Shown here in pieces: positions 1-11,446 of a stretch of DNA of 64,000 bases. Below the pieces are notes generated by a model, which saw only the letters and a list, made by a program, of their open reading frames with translations, was not told where the DNA came from and ran no database searches. The stretch lies in assembly GCF_001056295.1 (NCBI RefSeq), contig NZ_JVMD01000015.1, forward strand, positions 434,001 through 498,000, written 5' to 3'. Each line of letters begins with the position of its first letter. Position 1 is the stretch's first letter. Source of the stretch: Corynebacterium halotolerans. GTDB taxonomy: Bacteria > Actinomycetota > Actinomycetes > Mycobacteriales > Mycobacteriaceae. The translations under genes and the position numbers were made by a program.

Positions 1-62
1 GGGAGTACGAGGGCACCGCCTGCGACGTCGTCGAGCTCCTGTCGCGGCGCGCGGTGATGTAG
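1..62 (+). CDS. C-terminal end of an unidentified protein (partial)
   Basis: An open frame enters from the left edge and ends at a TAG at 60-62. Only about 19 residues are visible, ending in ELLSRRAVM. It is convergent with the ACP-like gene that ends at 126, and the 63 bp between them hold no clear terminator. Too little is present to name a family; that it is coding is inferred only from position and open frame. Confidence 0.35.
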   Translation, partial: EYEGTACDVVELLSRRAVM

Positions 63-125
63 CGGCTCGGGAGGGGCCGTCGGTTCAGACGGGTCGGGCG
101 GTTCGGGCGGGCCGGCTCACGAGGC

Positions 126-491
126 TCAGTCGGAGCGCCCGGCTTCGACGTGGGAGACCACGTCGCCGAGCGTCTTCATGGCGGTGACGTGTTCGTCTTC
201 GAAACGCACGCCGGTTTCCTCTTCGCACCGCACCAGCAGTTCCACCACGCCGAGGCGGTCGAGCCCGATGTCGCCGCGCAGCGTGGAGTCCAGGCCCGGC
301 GCCTCCTCCGGTGCGTCGTCGCCGAGCACGCGGAAGAGCACGTCGGTGACTTCTGCCCGGGCGCCCGACAAACCGTCCAGGGCGTTGCCGCCCGAACCCC
401 GGCCGCCGGAAGAGTCGGAGGAGGAGTCACCCGCGGTGCCGGCGCCGTCGCCAAGCAAAGCGCTGAGGGCATCGCCCAAACTGCTGGTCAT
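126..491 (-). CDS. Acyl carrier protein-like protein (AcpM position) lacking the phosphopantetheine serine
   Basis: 121 aa. The C-terminal 75 residues align with AcpM-type acyl carrier proteins: GDIGLDRLGVVELL matches the helix-2 region that normally reads DLxIDSLxxVEI, followed by EEETGV and the conserved end TLGDVVSHVE. The attachment serine of the DSL motif is replaced by Arg (CGC, one base from the Ser codon AGC), so as read this protein could not carry 4'-phosphopantetheine. The N-terminal 45 residues are a Gly/Ser/Asp-rich extension. The ATG at 491 is preceded by GGAG at a good distance. In mycobacteria acpM lies close to aceE, so this is the positional counterpart. It could be a non-acylated ACP-fold protein, or the Arg could be a sequencing error. 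The family is secure; activity is doubtful. Confidence 0.8.
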   Translation of the reverse strand: MTSSLGDALSALLGDGAGTAGDSSSDSSGGRGSGGNALDGLSGARAEVTDVLFRVLGDDAPEEAPGLDSTLRGDIGLDRLGVVELLVRCEEETGVRFEDEHVTAMKTLGDVVSHVEAGRSD

Positions 492-534
492 GTCCGCTCC
501 GATCCGTCGGGCCCGAAAATGGTCATGTCCCAGG

Positions 535-3291
535 CTACAGGCGGGGATCCACAGGGTCGGACTCGAAGGCGAGCACTCCCGCGGCAGCCTGATACACCTC
601 ATCGACGGGTTTGCCCGCACACCAGCGCGACAACGCTTCGATCCCGAGGGCGTACTCCGTCAGGGCGTTGCCCATCTTGCGGTTGGCGTTCCGGCGCCGG
701 AGGCGTTCCAACCGTTCGGGGCGCAGGTAATCGGGCCCGTAGATGATGCGCAGATACTCGCGCCCGCGGACCTTCATACCCGGTTGCACCAGTTTGCCGC
801 CGTGACGGGAGACGGTTTCCGCGGGCTTCATCACCATGCCCTCACCGCCGGCCGACGTCAGGTCGAGCCACCAGGCGGTCACCGGGTCCACGGAGTCCGG
901 GTCCGTGGATGCGAACATCCGCCGGGTCTCCCGGAACGGCGAGTCCTGGGGCGATCCATCGCAGACTTCGGAGGATGCCGAGATCAGACGGTCGATGACC
1001 CCCAGGTGCCACCGGTGCGGCCGAGTTGCCGTCAAGCGTGACCCAACGGCGAGAACCGCGAACGGGGCCAACTGCACGGGAGCCTCGGCGGGAGCGCTGT
1101 AGCTGCGGTAGGCGTCGCGGAACGCCCCCAGTTCACCGAGCCGTTCCTCGATTTGCCCGGCGACGGCTGCGGCTTTCCCGGCGTCGGGTCCATCAATGAC
1201 GTGATTGGCCTCGGAGAAAGCGGCGGCCGCCAGCGACAGCGACGACTCTCCTGCGGCGGCCGGCCCCGCGAAGTCGTCGCGAATCAGGTCCATCGCGGTG
1301 AATGACCAGGGGAGCAACTCGCAGTCGAGCACGGCAACGTCCGCGGGTTCGTCGTGTGGAGGGTGCCCTGCGGTGCCACCGTCTTCGTTGCCTTCGGTCC
1401 ACAGACCCGAGGCGTCGGCGGAGGCCAGCACGGACGTGATCAGCTCCCGGACGCGAGGTCCATCGATCGACCGGCCCGTGCGCGTGTACAGGTACGACGA
1501 TTCCGGCGAGCCCCGGTGCAGGACGGCCACGGCCCGCGAGCCCATGTGCTTTTCCTCGCAGACGACCTCCTTCACGCCATGTGAGCGGAAATGCGCGAGA
1601 GCCTCCGACGGATGCTCGAGGTAGCCCGCAACGGATGAGGAGGGCGCGGGGGCCATCGTCGGCGGAAGATAGATGATCTTCGCCGGCGGCATGGCGAATC
1701 TGCTCAACGGTTCGAGTGCGCCCGCGGCCCGCTCGGCCGACACCTTGACGTGCCCGAACAGACCGGTCGAAATCCGGTGATCTCCCAGGATGCTCGAAGC
1801 CGCCACCGCACCTTCGGGAAGCGCCGCGACCTCGGACGCGGACTGGGACCGAGTCGCGGAGCTCTCCGGTCGAGCGATCGTCACGGGAAGGTCGGGCTTC
1901 GTCTGGTCCGCGCGGCCGGAGCAATCGGTTTCGCCGGCCTGCTCCGCGGACGGGCGTCCGTCATGTGAACTCGCGTCGCTTGCGGGTTCGCGGGAAGGGG
2001 CACTGGGCTCGGTCCACATCCGATGGGCCGGCACCGACATGATGTCCCGTTCGGGGTACCGGAGGGCCGTAAGCTCACCGCCGAAGACGCACCCGGTGTC
2101 CAGGCAGAGCGTGTTGTTGACCCATTCGGCCCGGGTGGTGGGCACGTGTCCGTAGACGACCGCCGCCGACCCGGCGTAGTCGCGTTCCCATTCGCCTCTG
2201 ACGGGCAGCCCGTGCTCCGTCTTTTCGCCGGTCACATCGCCGTACAGACCGAACGCACGCACCTTCGCGGAGGCTCGGCCATGAAAGGCCTCCGGCAAGC
2301 CGGCGTGGGCGACCACGAGCCGGCCATCGTCGAGGACGAAGTGCCCGATCAATCCGGCCAGGAACTCGCGGGCGCGATCGATGAACCCGGGGTCTTCGTC
2401 GGCGATCCCCTCGAGCTGCTCCATCGACTCGGCCAGCCCGTGGGTTCGGCGAACCTTCGCGCCGCCCAACGCGCGGGCCAGTTTGACGTCGTGGTTGCCG
2501 GCCACGCACAGCGCATCGCCGGAATCCACCATCGCAATCACAAGGCGCAGCACCCCCGGCGTATCGGGGCCGCGATCGACCAGATCGCCGACGAAGACGA
2601 CCGTCCGGCCATGCGGGTGACGGGCACCGATCGGCCTGCGCCGTTCATCGAAGTCGATGACGTACCCGAGCGCCCCCAACAGCTCGACGAGTTCAGCCAT
2701 GCACCCGTGGACGTCGCCGATGAGGTCGAAGGGGCCGTGCAGATCCCGCTTGTCGCAGAAGAGCTTCGTGCGCTCCACCGTCGCTTCGCCCAACCGCAGG
2801 CCGTCGAGCAGGTAGACCTTGCCGAACCCCTCTTTTCGGGCGGCCCGGGCCGCTCCCGACAATGTCCGGGACATGCCGCGCACGATGCTTTCCGGCACAT
2901 CGCGCCCACCCGCGGCCACCCGGGCGCCGATGCGTTCGAGCGCGGCATCCACGGGTACGTCGACGATGATCAACGAAGCGAGGCAATTGTTGTCGCGGGC
3001 GATTTCGACCCACCGCCGCCGGTCTTCCACCCTGCAATTCGTCGCGTCCACGACGGTGAACAGATTCCGCTTCAGCCGCGCGGCCACCACCGCCTCCAAG
3101 ATGGCGAAGGCGTCACCCGTCGCATCCTGGTCGGACGCATCGCCGCTGACCATTTCGCGGAAATCGTCGGATGCGAAGACTTCGCCCTCGCCGAACACCG
3201 ACGAGGCATACGTCGACTTGCCGGCGCCGGGGACGCCGGCCAGGACCACGAGGCCCGCTTCGGGAACTGACACGTGGGTGAGCCGTCTCAT
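535..3291 (-). CDS. pnkp: Bacterial polynucleotide kinase-phosphatase-ligase (Pnkp)
   Basis: 918 aa, the usual length of bacterial Pnkp, the RNA end-healing and sealing enzyme. Three modules are visible. Residues about 10-170 are a 5'-OH polynucleotide kinase with P-loop GVPGAGKST at 19-27. A calcineurin-like 2',3'-phosphatase follows, with GDVHGC, GDLVDRGPD, GNHDVK and downstream His motifs. The C-terminal part is an adenylyltransferase/ligase with motif I EEKHMGSR, placing the AMP-accepting Lys at 581. A Ser/Asp-rich linker separates phosphatase and ligase. The ATG at 3291 overlaps the hen1 stop codon by four bases (ATGA), so the two are translationally coupled. The family is known to repair RNAs, such as tRNAs, broken by ribotoxins; Hen1 then methylates the repaired 3' end. 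Confidence 0.95.
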   Translation of the reverse strand: MRRLTHVSVPEAGLVVLAGVPGAGKSTYASSVFGEGEVFASDDFREMVSGDASDQDATGDAFAILEAVVAARLKRNLFTVVDATNCRVEDRRRWVEIARDNNCLASLIIVDVPVDAALERIGARVAAGGRDVPESIVRGMSRTLSGAARAARKEGFGKVYLLDGLRLGEATVERTKLFCDKRDLHGPFDLIGDVHGCMAELVELLGALGYVIDFDERRRPIGARHPHGRTVVFVGDLVDRGPDTPGVLRLVIAMVDSGDALCVAGNHDVKLARALGGAKVRRTHGLAESMEQLEGIADEDPGFIDRAREFLAGLIGHFVLDDGRLVVAHAGLPEAFHGRASAKVRAFGLYGDVTGEKTEHGLPVRGEWERDYAGSAAVVYGHVPTTRAEWVNNTLCLDTGCVFGGELTALRYPERDIMSVPAHRMWTEPSAPSREPASDASSHDGRPSAEQAGETDCSGRADQTKPDLPVTIARPESSATRSQSASEVAALPEGAVAASSILGDHRISTGLFGHVKVSAERAAGALEPLSRFAMPPAKIIYLPPTMAPAPSSSVAGYLEHPSEALAHFRSHGVKEVVCEEKHMGSRAVAVLHRGSPESSYLYTRTGRSIDGPRVRELITSVLASADASGLWTEGNEDGGTAGHPPHDEPADVAVLDCELLPWSFTAMDLIRDDFAGPAAAGESSLSLAAAAFSEANHVIDGPDAGKAAAVAGQIEERLGELGAFRDAYRSYSAPAEAPVQLAPFAVLAVGSRLTATRPHRWHLGVIDRLISASSEVCDGSPQDSPFRETRRMFASTDPDSVDPVTAWWLDLTSAGGEGMVMKPAETVSRHGGKLVQPGMKVRGREYLRIIYGPDYLRPERLERLRRRNANRKMGNALTEYALGIEALSRWCAGKPVDEVYQAAAGVLAFESDPVDPRL

Positions 3292-4769
3292 TCCGTTCGT
3301 CCTTTCTCCGGGGCGCAATCTGTGGTGGTGGTAGCGGTGCGGGTGAACACTGCCACCTGGGATTCGTGTCCCGTCGCCGCATCGAGCTTTCCGGTACCGC
3401 CGATGTCGACGGAGTACCCGTGGGCATCCGCCACCTTTCCACACCAGCGGGCGAAGCCCTCGCGGTCCAGTTCGACGCGGTGGTCGGGATGTCGCTTCTC
3501 GCCCGGGGCCAGCCCCGGGTAGTTGACGTTGTATTCGGCGTTCGGAGTGGTCACGATGACGGCTCGGGGGCGAGCGTGCCCCCAGATGGCCTGCTCGGCC
3601 TCCGGCCACCGGATCGGGTCCAGGTGCTCGAGCACTTCCGAGAACACGATCGCGTCCTTGCCCGGGAAACGCGTGTCGCACAGCAGCGCCGAACCGTGGC
3701 CCAGTTCGATGGGCGCGCCCCACCGGTCGGGCTCTTCATCGATGCCCAGCTTGTTTTTCGCCCTCTCCAGGACCACCGGGGCGGGATCGATGCCCACCAC
3801 GTGCCTGACGCTGGGCCGCCCCGCGATGGCGGCGAGAATCCTGCCTTCGCCGCAGCCGATCTCCAGGACGCTTTGGGCCCCCAGGTCATCGATTGCCGCA
3901 GTTATCGCATCGATCCGATCATCGCGCAGCCGGTGGGGAGTCGTGCCGGCCGTCCCAGCTTCTCCGTCTCCTCCGGCAGCGCCGTTCGTCAAATTCGTCG
4001 GCCGATCACCTGCCTTCTCTCCGGCGCCGAGCCGGCGGCGGGCTTCGTCGACGAGTTCCCGCTGCCGAGCCAGCCCCCGGAACAAGATGGTGTCGAGTTC
4101 CGGGTGCCCGGCCAGCCAACCGCCGCCGAAAGACGCCATCTTCTCCGCTTCCTCGGGGCCCACCCAGAAATGCTTCCGCCCCTCCAGAACGGGGAGCAGG
4201 ACGTAGAGCTGCGAGATGGCCGACGCGATCGTTGATCGCCCGGACAAGCGCAAGACTGCTGTCGGGGCATCGCCCCACTCCGGAAACCGTTCATCGGCCA
4301 GCGAGCTCTCGACCCGGACACGCCACCCCATCGGTGAAAACATCGCTTCCGCCAGTTCCGGGCTCCCCACGGCGGCGACGGTGAGCTCCAACGGCAGAGG
4401 CGTTTCGGCGAGCCCGGCGTACTCGGCCGATACGCCGTCGGCCCCCGCCATCGCACTCCTGAACACCCGCGACAACGCCGTGGACATCAGAGATCCGGCC
4501 ACGTGCGGGCGCGACGATACGTATCCCGACGTCGCCAGTTCGCGGGCACGCGATCGCTTGTCCTTGATCTCGTCGGCGGGGGAGACGTCGACCCACATCG
4601 CGATGCGGAGACGGTCGTCGTCGGCACGCGGCGCGGCGACCGTCGCGATTCCGAACGGCAACGTGAACGAATTGACCCGTTGGGGATGCTTGCCCAGAAG
4701 AAAACCGGCGTCGGTGGCGACCGGGAACCCGGCGTCCGGATCGGCGTGGACGGTCAATTCGAAGTACAT
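3288..4769 (-). CDS. hen1: 3'-terminal RNA ribose 2'-O-methyltransferase Hen1
   Basis: 493 aa. The N-terminal half (about 1-250) is the bacterial-specific Hen1 domain that binds Pnkp. The C-terminal half is a SAM-dependent methyltransferase with motif I VLEIGCGEG near residue 301. The Hen1 metal-site signature EVLEHLDP lies near 377, with HPDHRVE further on. Known role: it adds a 2'-O-methyl group at the RNA 3' end before ligation, so a repaired tRNA resists re-cleavage by the same ribotoxin. It is the first gene of the two-gene cassette and is coupled to pnkp by an ATGA overlap. It lies 287 bp downstream of aceE behind a strong terminator, so it probably has its own promoter. A Gly/Ala-rich stretch links the two halves. 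Confidence 0.95.
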   Translation of the reverse strand: MYFELTVHADPDAGFPVATDAGFLLGKHPQRVNSFTLPFGIATVAAPRADDDRLRIAMWVDVSPADEIKDKRSRARELATSGYVSSRPHVAGSLMSTALSRVFRSAMAGADGVSAEYAGLAETPLPLELTVAAVGSPELAEAMFSPMGWRVRVESSLADERFPEWGDAPTAVLRLSGRSTIASAISQLYVLLPVLEGRKHFWVGPEEAEKMASFGGGWLAGHPELDTILFRGLARQRELVDEARRRLGAGEKAGDRPTNLTNGAAGGDGEAGTAGTTPHRLRDDRIDAITAAIDDLGAQSVLEIGCGEGRILAAIAGRPSVRHVVGIDPAPVVLERAKNKLGIDEEPDRWGAPIELGHGSALLCDTRFPGKDAIVFSEVLEHLDPIRWPEAEQAIWGHARPRAVIVTTPNAEYNVNYPGLAPGEKRHPDHRVELDREGFARWCGKVADAHGYSVDIGGTGKLDAATGHESQVAVFTRTATTTTDCAPEKGRTE

Positions 4770-4915
4770 GCCGCCACTATCTCATGCACGCCGGATCGGA
4801 TTGCCGCGCTTCCGGCCCCGGCGCTCCCGGTCTCCGCGGTCGCCGAACCAGCATCTCCCGAGCCAGCAATTCCGGATCCCGCCAACCAGAACTGGCGAGC
4901 GGGGAGCCCGCCCAC

Positions 4916-4970
4916 GAAAAACGGCGAAGCCGCGGCGGGAGGCATCGTCTCCTCCCGCCGCGGCTTCGCC
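4916..4970 (-). terminator. Rho-independent terminator of aceE
   Basis: A perfect 20-bp inverted repeat (4923-4942 with 4951-4970, 8-nt loop) lies 87 bp downstream of the aceE stop. Read on the minus strand, the hairpin is followed by TTTTT (the A run at 4917-4921). It separates aceE from hen1-pnkp. Confidence 0.85.
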
Positions 4971-5041
4971 TTCCGCGGCTTCGCTCCCGCAACGGTCTCG
5001 CGGGTGGCTCGGGCGCGTCGGCCGATCATCCGACCGGCCTG

Positions 5042-5052
5042 CGTCGCAAAGC
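5042..5052 (+). repeat. CGTCGCAAAGC motif, first of nine copies
   Basis: This 11-mer recurs exactly on the plus strand at 5042, 19953, 24337, 39694, 41730 and 62302. It occurs as its complement GCTTTGCGACG at 32813, 35448 and 43908. Six of the nine copies are intergenic. This copy lies just after the aceE stop, inside a small CCGGC/GCCGG hairpin. The role is unknown; see findings. Confidence 0.7.
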
Positions 5053-5056
5053 CGGA

Positions 5057-7786
<2,730 letters not shown>

Positions 7787-8004
7787 GTGTTTCCTCTCGG
7801 ATCGTGGGGCGGTCGGCCCCTGTGGTGCGGGGCTGGTTTTCGCCCGGATTGTTTTCTACATCACTCTACTTCCGTTTGGGTTGCGGTGGCGGGGAGTGTC
7901 CGCGTCACTTTTGCTTGACGACGCATCGTCCGCCCGCACCGCGACTAACGGCGTTGAGCGCCGCTCGGCCCGACGCCGCCGGAGGGGGCGGAGGCGGGCC
8001 GTCG

Positions 8005-9492
8005 TCACGCCCCCGCGACCGCCTGTCCGGCTCCGATGACCACCGTTTCCGCGGCCGCGGCGAGGACGCGGGGGTCGTGGCTCGTCAGAACCTGGGCCAT
8101 GCCGCCGGCCCGTGCGTCGGCCAACGCCGCGAGCACGAGCTCCGCCGACCGGTGGTCGAGGGCGGAGGTCGGTTCGTCGCACAGCAGCACGCGCGGATTG
8201 CGCAGGAGGGAGAGCGCGATGCTCACCCGCTGGCGCTGGCCGCCGGAAAGATCGCCTGGCCGGCTGCGGCGGATCGCGTGGAAGCCGGGCAGCTGCAGGC
8301 GGTCGAGCATCGCCGCGATGTCGTCGTCGGGTGCTCCCGTCCGCCGCAGTTGCGAGCCCACCGTCACCGAGGGGTTGAGGGCGAGCTCCGATTCCTGCGG
8401 CACCCAGCCGAACCCCGACCGCACGTGGCGTGGGCGGTGCCCCAGGTCGGGTGCGAGGTCGGAGCCGTCGAAGGAGATGCGGCCCTCCGTCGCCGGCGCA
8501 AGACCGAGGATGGACCGCAGGACGGTCGTCTTCCCCGCGCCCGAGGGGCCGGACAGTGCCACCGCGCCGCCGGCGTCCACGGCGAGGGATACGCCTTCGA
8601 CGATGCGGCTGCCGTTGCGGTGGACCACCAGATCGCGCACGTCCAGAAGGGGACGTTGCGTGGCGCCGGAGTCGGGGACGGGGGCGGAGGCGGAGGCGGG
8701 TGCGGGAGCCGCTGGAGCGGCGGAGGCGATGCCGGCGTCGGCGGGGCCCGAAACGGCGGAGTCCGGCTCGGCGGTCTTCGGGCCGGAAAGGCCCGCGCAG
8801 GCGCCGTCGAACGCGAAGGTGACGTCGGCGAGCGCATCGGCCACCGCATGGTCGTGGGTGATGACCAGGAACGTCGCCTTCGTCCGCTCGCGGGCCCGGC
8901 AAAGCGTGTCCATCATCAGCTCCACCGCCGCGGCGTCGACGCCGGCGGTCGGCTCATCGATGATCAGCAGCTCCGGGGCCGCCGCGAGGCCCGCGGCCAC
9001 CCCGACCCGGCGGCGCTGCCCGCCCGACAACTCCGATGGGCGCCGGTCGAGGATGCCCGTCACGCCGGAGAGCCCCAAATCCTCGAGGAGGCGGAGCATG
9101 GCGTCGTCGGAAAGCACCGGGGCCCGGCCCCCGCGCGACGGCGAGCCATGCGCGATGCGGGCGCGTTCGCCCAGGATGCGGCGCACCGTCAGATGCGGCG
9201 GCAGCGACGCCCCGGGGTCCTGGTCCACGTAGGCGCAGCGGCGGCGCAGGGTCCGCAGCTGCCGCGGGGACATGGCCAACGGATCGAGGCCGTCGACCGC
9301 GATGGCACCGGCGGTGACCGTCAGTCCGTCGGGGACGTCGCCGAGCAGCGCGTGCGCCAGCGTCGACTTGCCGGACCCCGAGGGGCCGACGAGCGCGATG
9401 GCGGAGCCCGCCGGCACCTCCAGGTCGAGGTCGCGGAAAACGGCGCCGCCGCGGGAGGCGACGGACAGGCCGCGCACGGACACGGGGATCAT
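8005..9492 (-). CDS. ABC transporter ATP-binding protein with two fused nucleotide-binding domains (Opp/Dpp type)
   Basis: 495 aa with two complete ATPase domains. Domain 1 (about 5-235) has Walker A GPSGSGKST, signature LSGGQRRR and Walker B LLIIDEPT. Domain 2 (about 290-490) has GPSGAGKTT, LSGGQRQR and VLLCDEPTSALDH. A 50-residue Ala/Pro-rich linker joins them. Fused NBDs of this kind (DppD-DppF) drive peptide or nickel importers of the Opp/Dpp/Nik family. The ATG at 9492 overlaps the upstream permease stop (ATGA). It is the last gene of the left arm of the metallophore locus. Context suggests uptake of a metal-chelate or a small peptide-like compound; the substrate cannot be read from sequence. 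Confidence 0.9.
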   Translation of the reverse strand: MIPVSVRGLSVASRGGAVFRDLDLEVPAGSAIALVGPSGSGKSTLAHALLGDVPDGLTVTAGAIAVDGLDPLAMSPRQLRTLRRRCAYVDQDPGASLPPHLTVRRILGERARIAHGSPSRGGRAPVLSDDAMLRLLEDLGLSGVTGILDRRPSELSGGQRRRVGVAAGLAAAPELLIIDEPTAGVDAAAVELMMDTLCRARERTKATFLVITHDHAVADALADVTFAFDGACAGLSGPKTAEPDSAVSGPADAGIASAAPAAPAPASASAPVPDSGATQRPLLDVRDLVVHRNGSRIVEGVSLAVDAGGAVALSGPSGAGKTTVLRSILGLAPATEGRISFDGSDLAPDLGHRPRHVRSGFGWVPQESELALNPSVTVGSQLRRTGAPDDDIAAMLDRLQLPGFHAIRRSRPGDLSGGQRQRVSIALSLLRNPRVLLCDEPTSALDHRSAELVLAALADARAGGMAQVLTSHDPRVLAAAAETVVIGAGQAVAGA

Positions 9493-10478
9493 CGGCGACC
9501 TCCCGTGGCCAGGTCGGTGAGCAGGGCCGGCGGTGCAGTCAGCGCGATGATCGCCGCCACCGGGGCCACCACCGACCACGGGTTCAGGTCGATGCCGGAA
9601 ATGCCCGCGCCGACCATCGCCGCCCACGTTTCGCCGCCGGAGCCGGACGCGCCGCCCAGGAACGAGGCGGTGGCCGTCATGAAGACGACCGCGACGTAGC
9701 GGATGCCGGCGTCGGCCAGGATCGGCCGGCGCATGGCGGGCAGCACGTCGCGGACGATGATCGAGGGCCACGACGCGCCCGTGGCGCGGGAGATCTCCAC
9801 GAACCCGGAGGACAGCACCGGCCGCGCCGCCGCATCGAGGTACTTCGCGGACATCGGCAGCGAGACCAGCACCGCCATCGCGGCCACCGCCGCGATGTTG
9901 CCGCCCGTCGCCGCGATGACCGCCAACAGGATCACCATCGCGGGGATGACCAGCAGCGTTTCGGTGAACCACCGGAACACCGGCCGCCACCTCGGCAGCG
10001 CCGCGGAGGCCAGGCCGACGGCCAGGCCGGCGGCAGTCGACGCCAGGGCCGCGATGGCGGGCGGAATGACCAGAGCCGCGTTGCCCATGAGCATGCGGGC
10101 GAGCAGATCGCGGCCCAGCCGGTCGGTGCCCAGCGGATGACCCGGCTGCGGCTCGTCGAACGGCCGGCCGACGGGTTCGCCGGGATCGGGCGCGCCCAGC
10201 CACCCCGCGATCAGCGGGCCGGCGATGGCGCAGGCCAGCACGGCGCACCAAATGAGGGCCAGCGCCCAGGCGTAGGTCCTCCGCGGACCGCGGCCGCGGG
10301 GGCCGGGGACGCGGAACCGGGCGAAACGGGACCGCGTTGCCGGCGTCGCGTCGGCTGAAGGGGGCGGCGTCGCGTCGGTTGCGGGGGCGGACGCCGGGTC
10401 AGCTGAAGGGGCGCGTGTCCCGTCGGCTGCGGCGGCCCGGGGATCGGCGGGGCCCGTGAAAAGAGTGGGGCGGATCAT
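9489..10478 (-). CDS. ABC transporter permease, DppC/OppC-like
   Basis: 329 aa. A Pro/Ala-rich cytoplasmic N-terminus of about 65 residues precedes the first membrane segment. The family hallmark HPLGTDRLGRDLLARM is followed by several hydrophobic segments. The inner-loop motif that contacts the ATPase is recognisable around ISRATGASWPSIIVRDVLP. It overlaps the neighbouring permease upstream and the ATPase downstream by four bases each. It forms the channel with the product of 10475-11446. The long Pro/Ala-rich N-terminus is unusual for the family but typical of low-complexity regions in this genome. Confidence 0.9.
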   Translation of the reverse strand: MIRPTLFTGPADPRAAAADGTRAPSADPASAPATDATPPPSADATPATRSRFARFRVPGPRGRGPRRTYAWALALIWCAVLACAIAGPLIAGWLGAPDPGEPVGRPFDEPQPGHPLGTDRLGRDLLARMLMGNAALVIPPAIAALASTAAGLAVGLASAALPRWRPVFRWFTETLLVIPAMVILLAVIAATGGNIAAVAAMAVLVSLPMSAKYLDAAARPVLSSGFVEISRATGASWPSIIVRDVLPAMRRPILADAGIRYVAVVFMTATASFLGGASGSGGETWAAMVGAGISGIDLNPWSVVAPVAAIIALTAPPALLTDLATGGRR

Positions 10479-11446
10479 CGGCGGGCCCTCCGATCATTGA
10501 CCTCGTCGCCGAGGCCGGACATGCGCTCCGCCATGGCGAAGGCGGCGACCGTGATGGCCGCGAAAACCACGACGAGGGACGACACGGCGACCGTCTCCCG
10601 GGCCGACACGAGCCCGGCGACGAGCGTGCCCGCGCCCGGGTACCCGACGACGTTCTCGATGACCACCGTGCCGGTGACCGCATAGGGGACCGTGGCCGCG
10701 CACGCTTGCGCGATCGGTCCCGCGGCGGCGGGCAGGGTGTGGCGGAGCATCACCGCCGCCGGATGCATCCCGGCGAGTGCGGCGGCCCGGACGTGCGGCC
10801 GCAGGGAAGCGTCCACCACCGCGGCGCGGACCATCCGCTGCAACCATGCACCGCCCGTCAACGCGATGCCGAGCACCGGGACGATGAGCGCCGCCGGCCG
10901 GTCCAGGGGAGTGCCGCCGGGCGGAACCAGCGACACCGCCGGAGCCACGCGGAGCAGTCCCGCCAGCACGACGAGCAGCAGGGTCGCCAGGGCGAACTCG
11001 GGAACGGCCAACGTGGCCTGGGCGCCGGTGGACACGGCGCCGTCGCGCGCCGATCCGGGGCGCGCCCCGGCTACCGCGCCGGTGACCACGCCGAGCAGGA
11101 TCAGCGACGGCAGGGCGAAGGCGACGAGGATCGCAGAATTGCGCGCGGGGACGGCCGCCGCCTCCCACACCGGCGCACCGGATGAGAACAGCGAACCGCC
11201 GTCGCCATGCAGCACGAGGGCCGACGCCCATTCGGCCAGGCGCACCACCAGGGGCCTGTCCAGACCGAGGTCGGCGCGCACCTGCTCGATGCGCGCCGAA
11301 TCCGACGTGCGGGCGATGATCGTCGCGGCGTCGCCGGGCAGCCAGTCCATCAGCACGAAGGTCAGCGCCGACGCGCCGGCGAGAACCGACAGCCACCGCA
11401 CGGCGCCGGCGAAGGCGGAACGGGCCGGCTGCGGCCCGAACCTCAC
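10475..11446 (-). CDS. ABC transporter permease, DppB/OppB-like
   Basis: 323 aa. It contains a first membrane helix near residues 15-35 (VLAGASALTFVLMDWLPGD) and a LGLDRPLVVRLAEWASALV segment. Further membrane helices follow, with the conserved C-terminal ENVVGYPGAGTLVAGLV motif of DppB-type permeases. A GTG start at 11446 overlaps the end of the binding-protein gene by four bases (GTGA), which fixes the start. It pairs with the DppC-like permease. Confidence 0.88.
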   Translation of the reverse strand: MRFGPQPARSAFAGAVRWLSVLAGASALTFVLMDWLPGDAATIIARTSDSARIEQVRADLGLDRPLVVRLAEWASALVLHGDGGSLFSSGAPVWEAAAVPARNSAILVAFALPSLILLGVVTGAVAGARPGSARDGAVSTGAQATLAVPEFALATLLLVVLAGLLRVAPAVSLVPPGGTPLDRPAALIVPVLGIALTGGAWLQRMVRAAVVDASLRPHVRAAALAGMHPAAVMLRHTLPAAAGPIAQACAATVPYAVTGTVVIENVVGYPGAGTLVAGLVSARETVAVSSLVVVFAAITVAAFAMAERMSGLGDEVNDRRARR

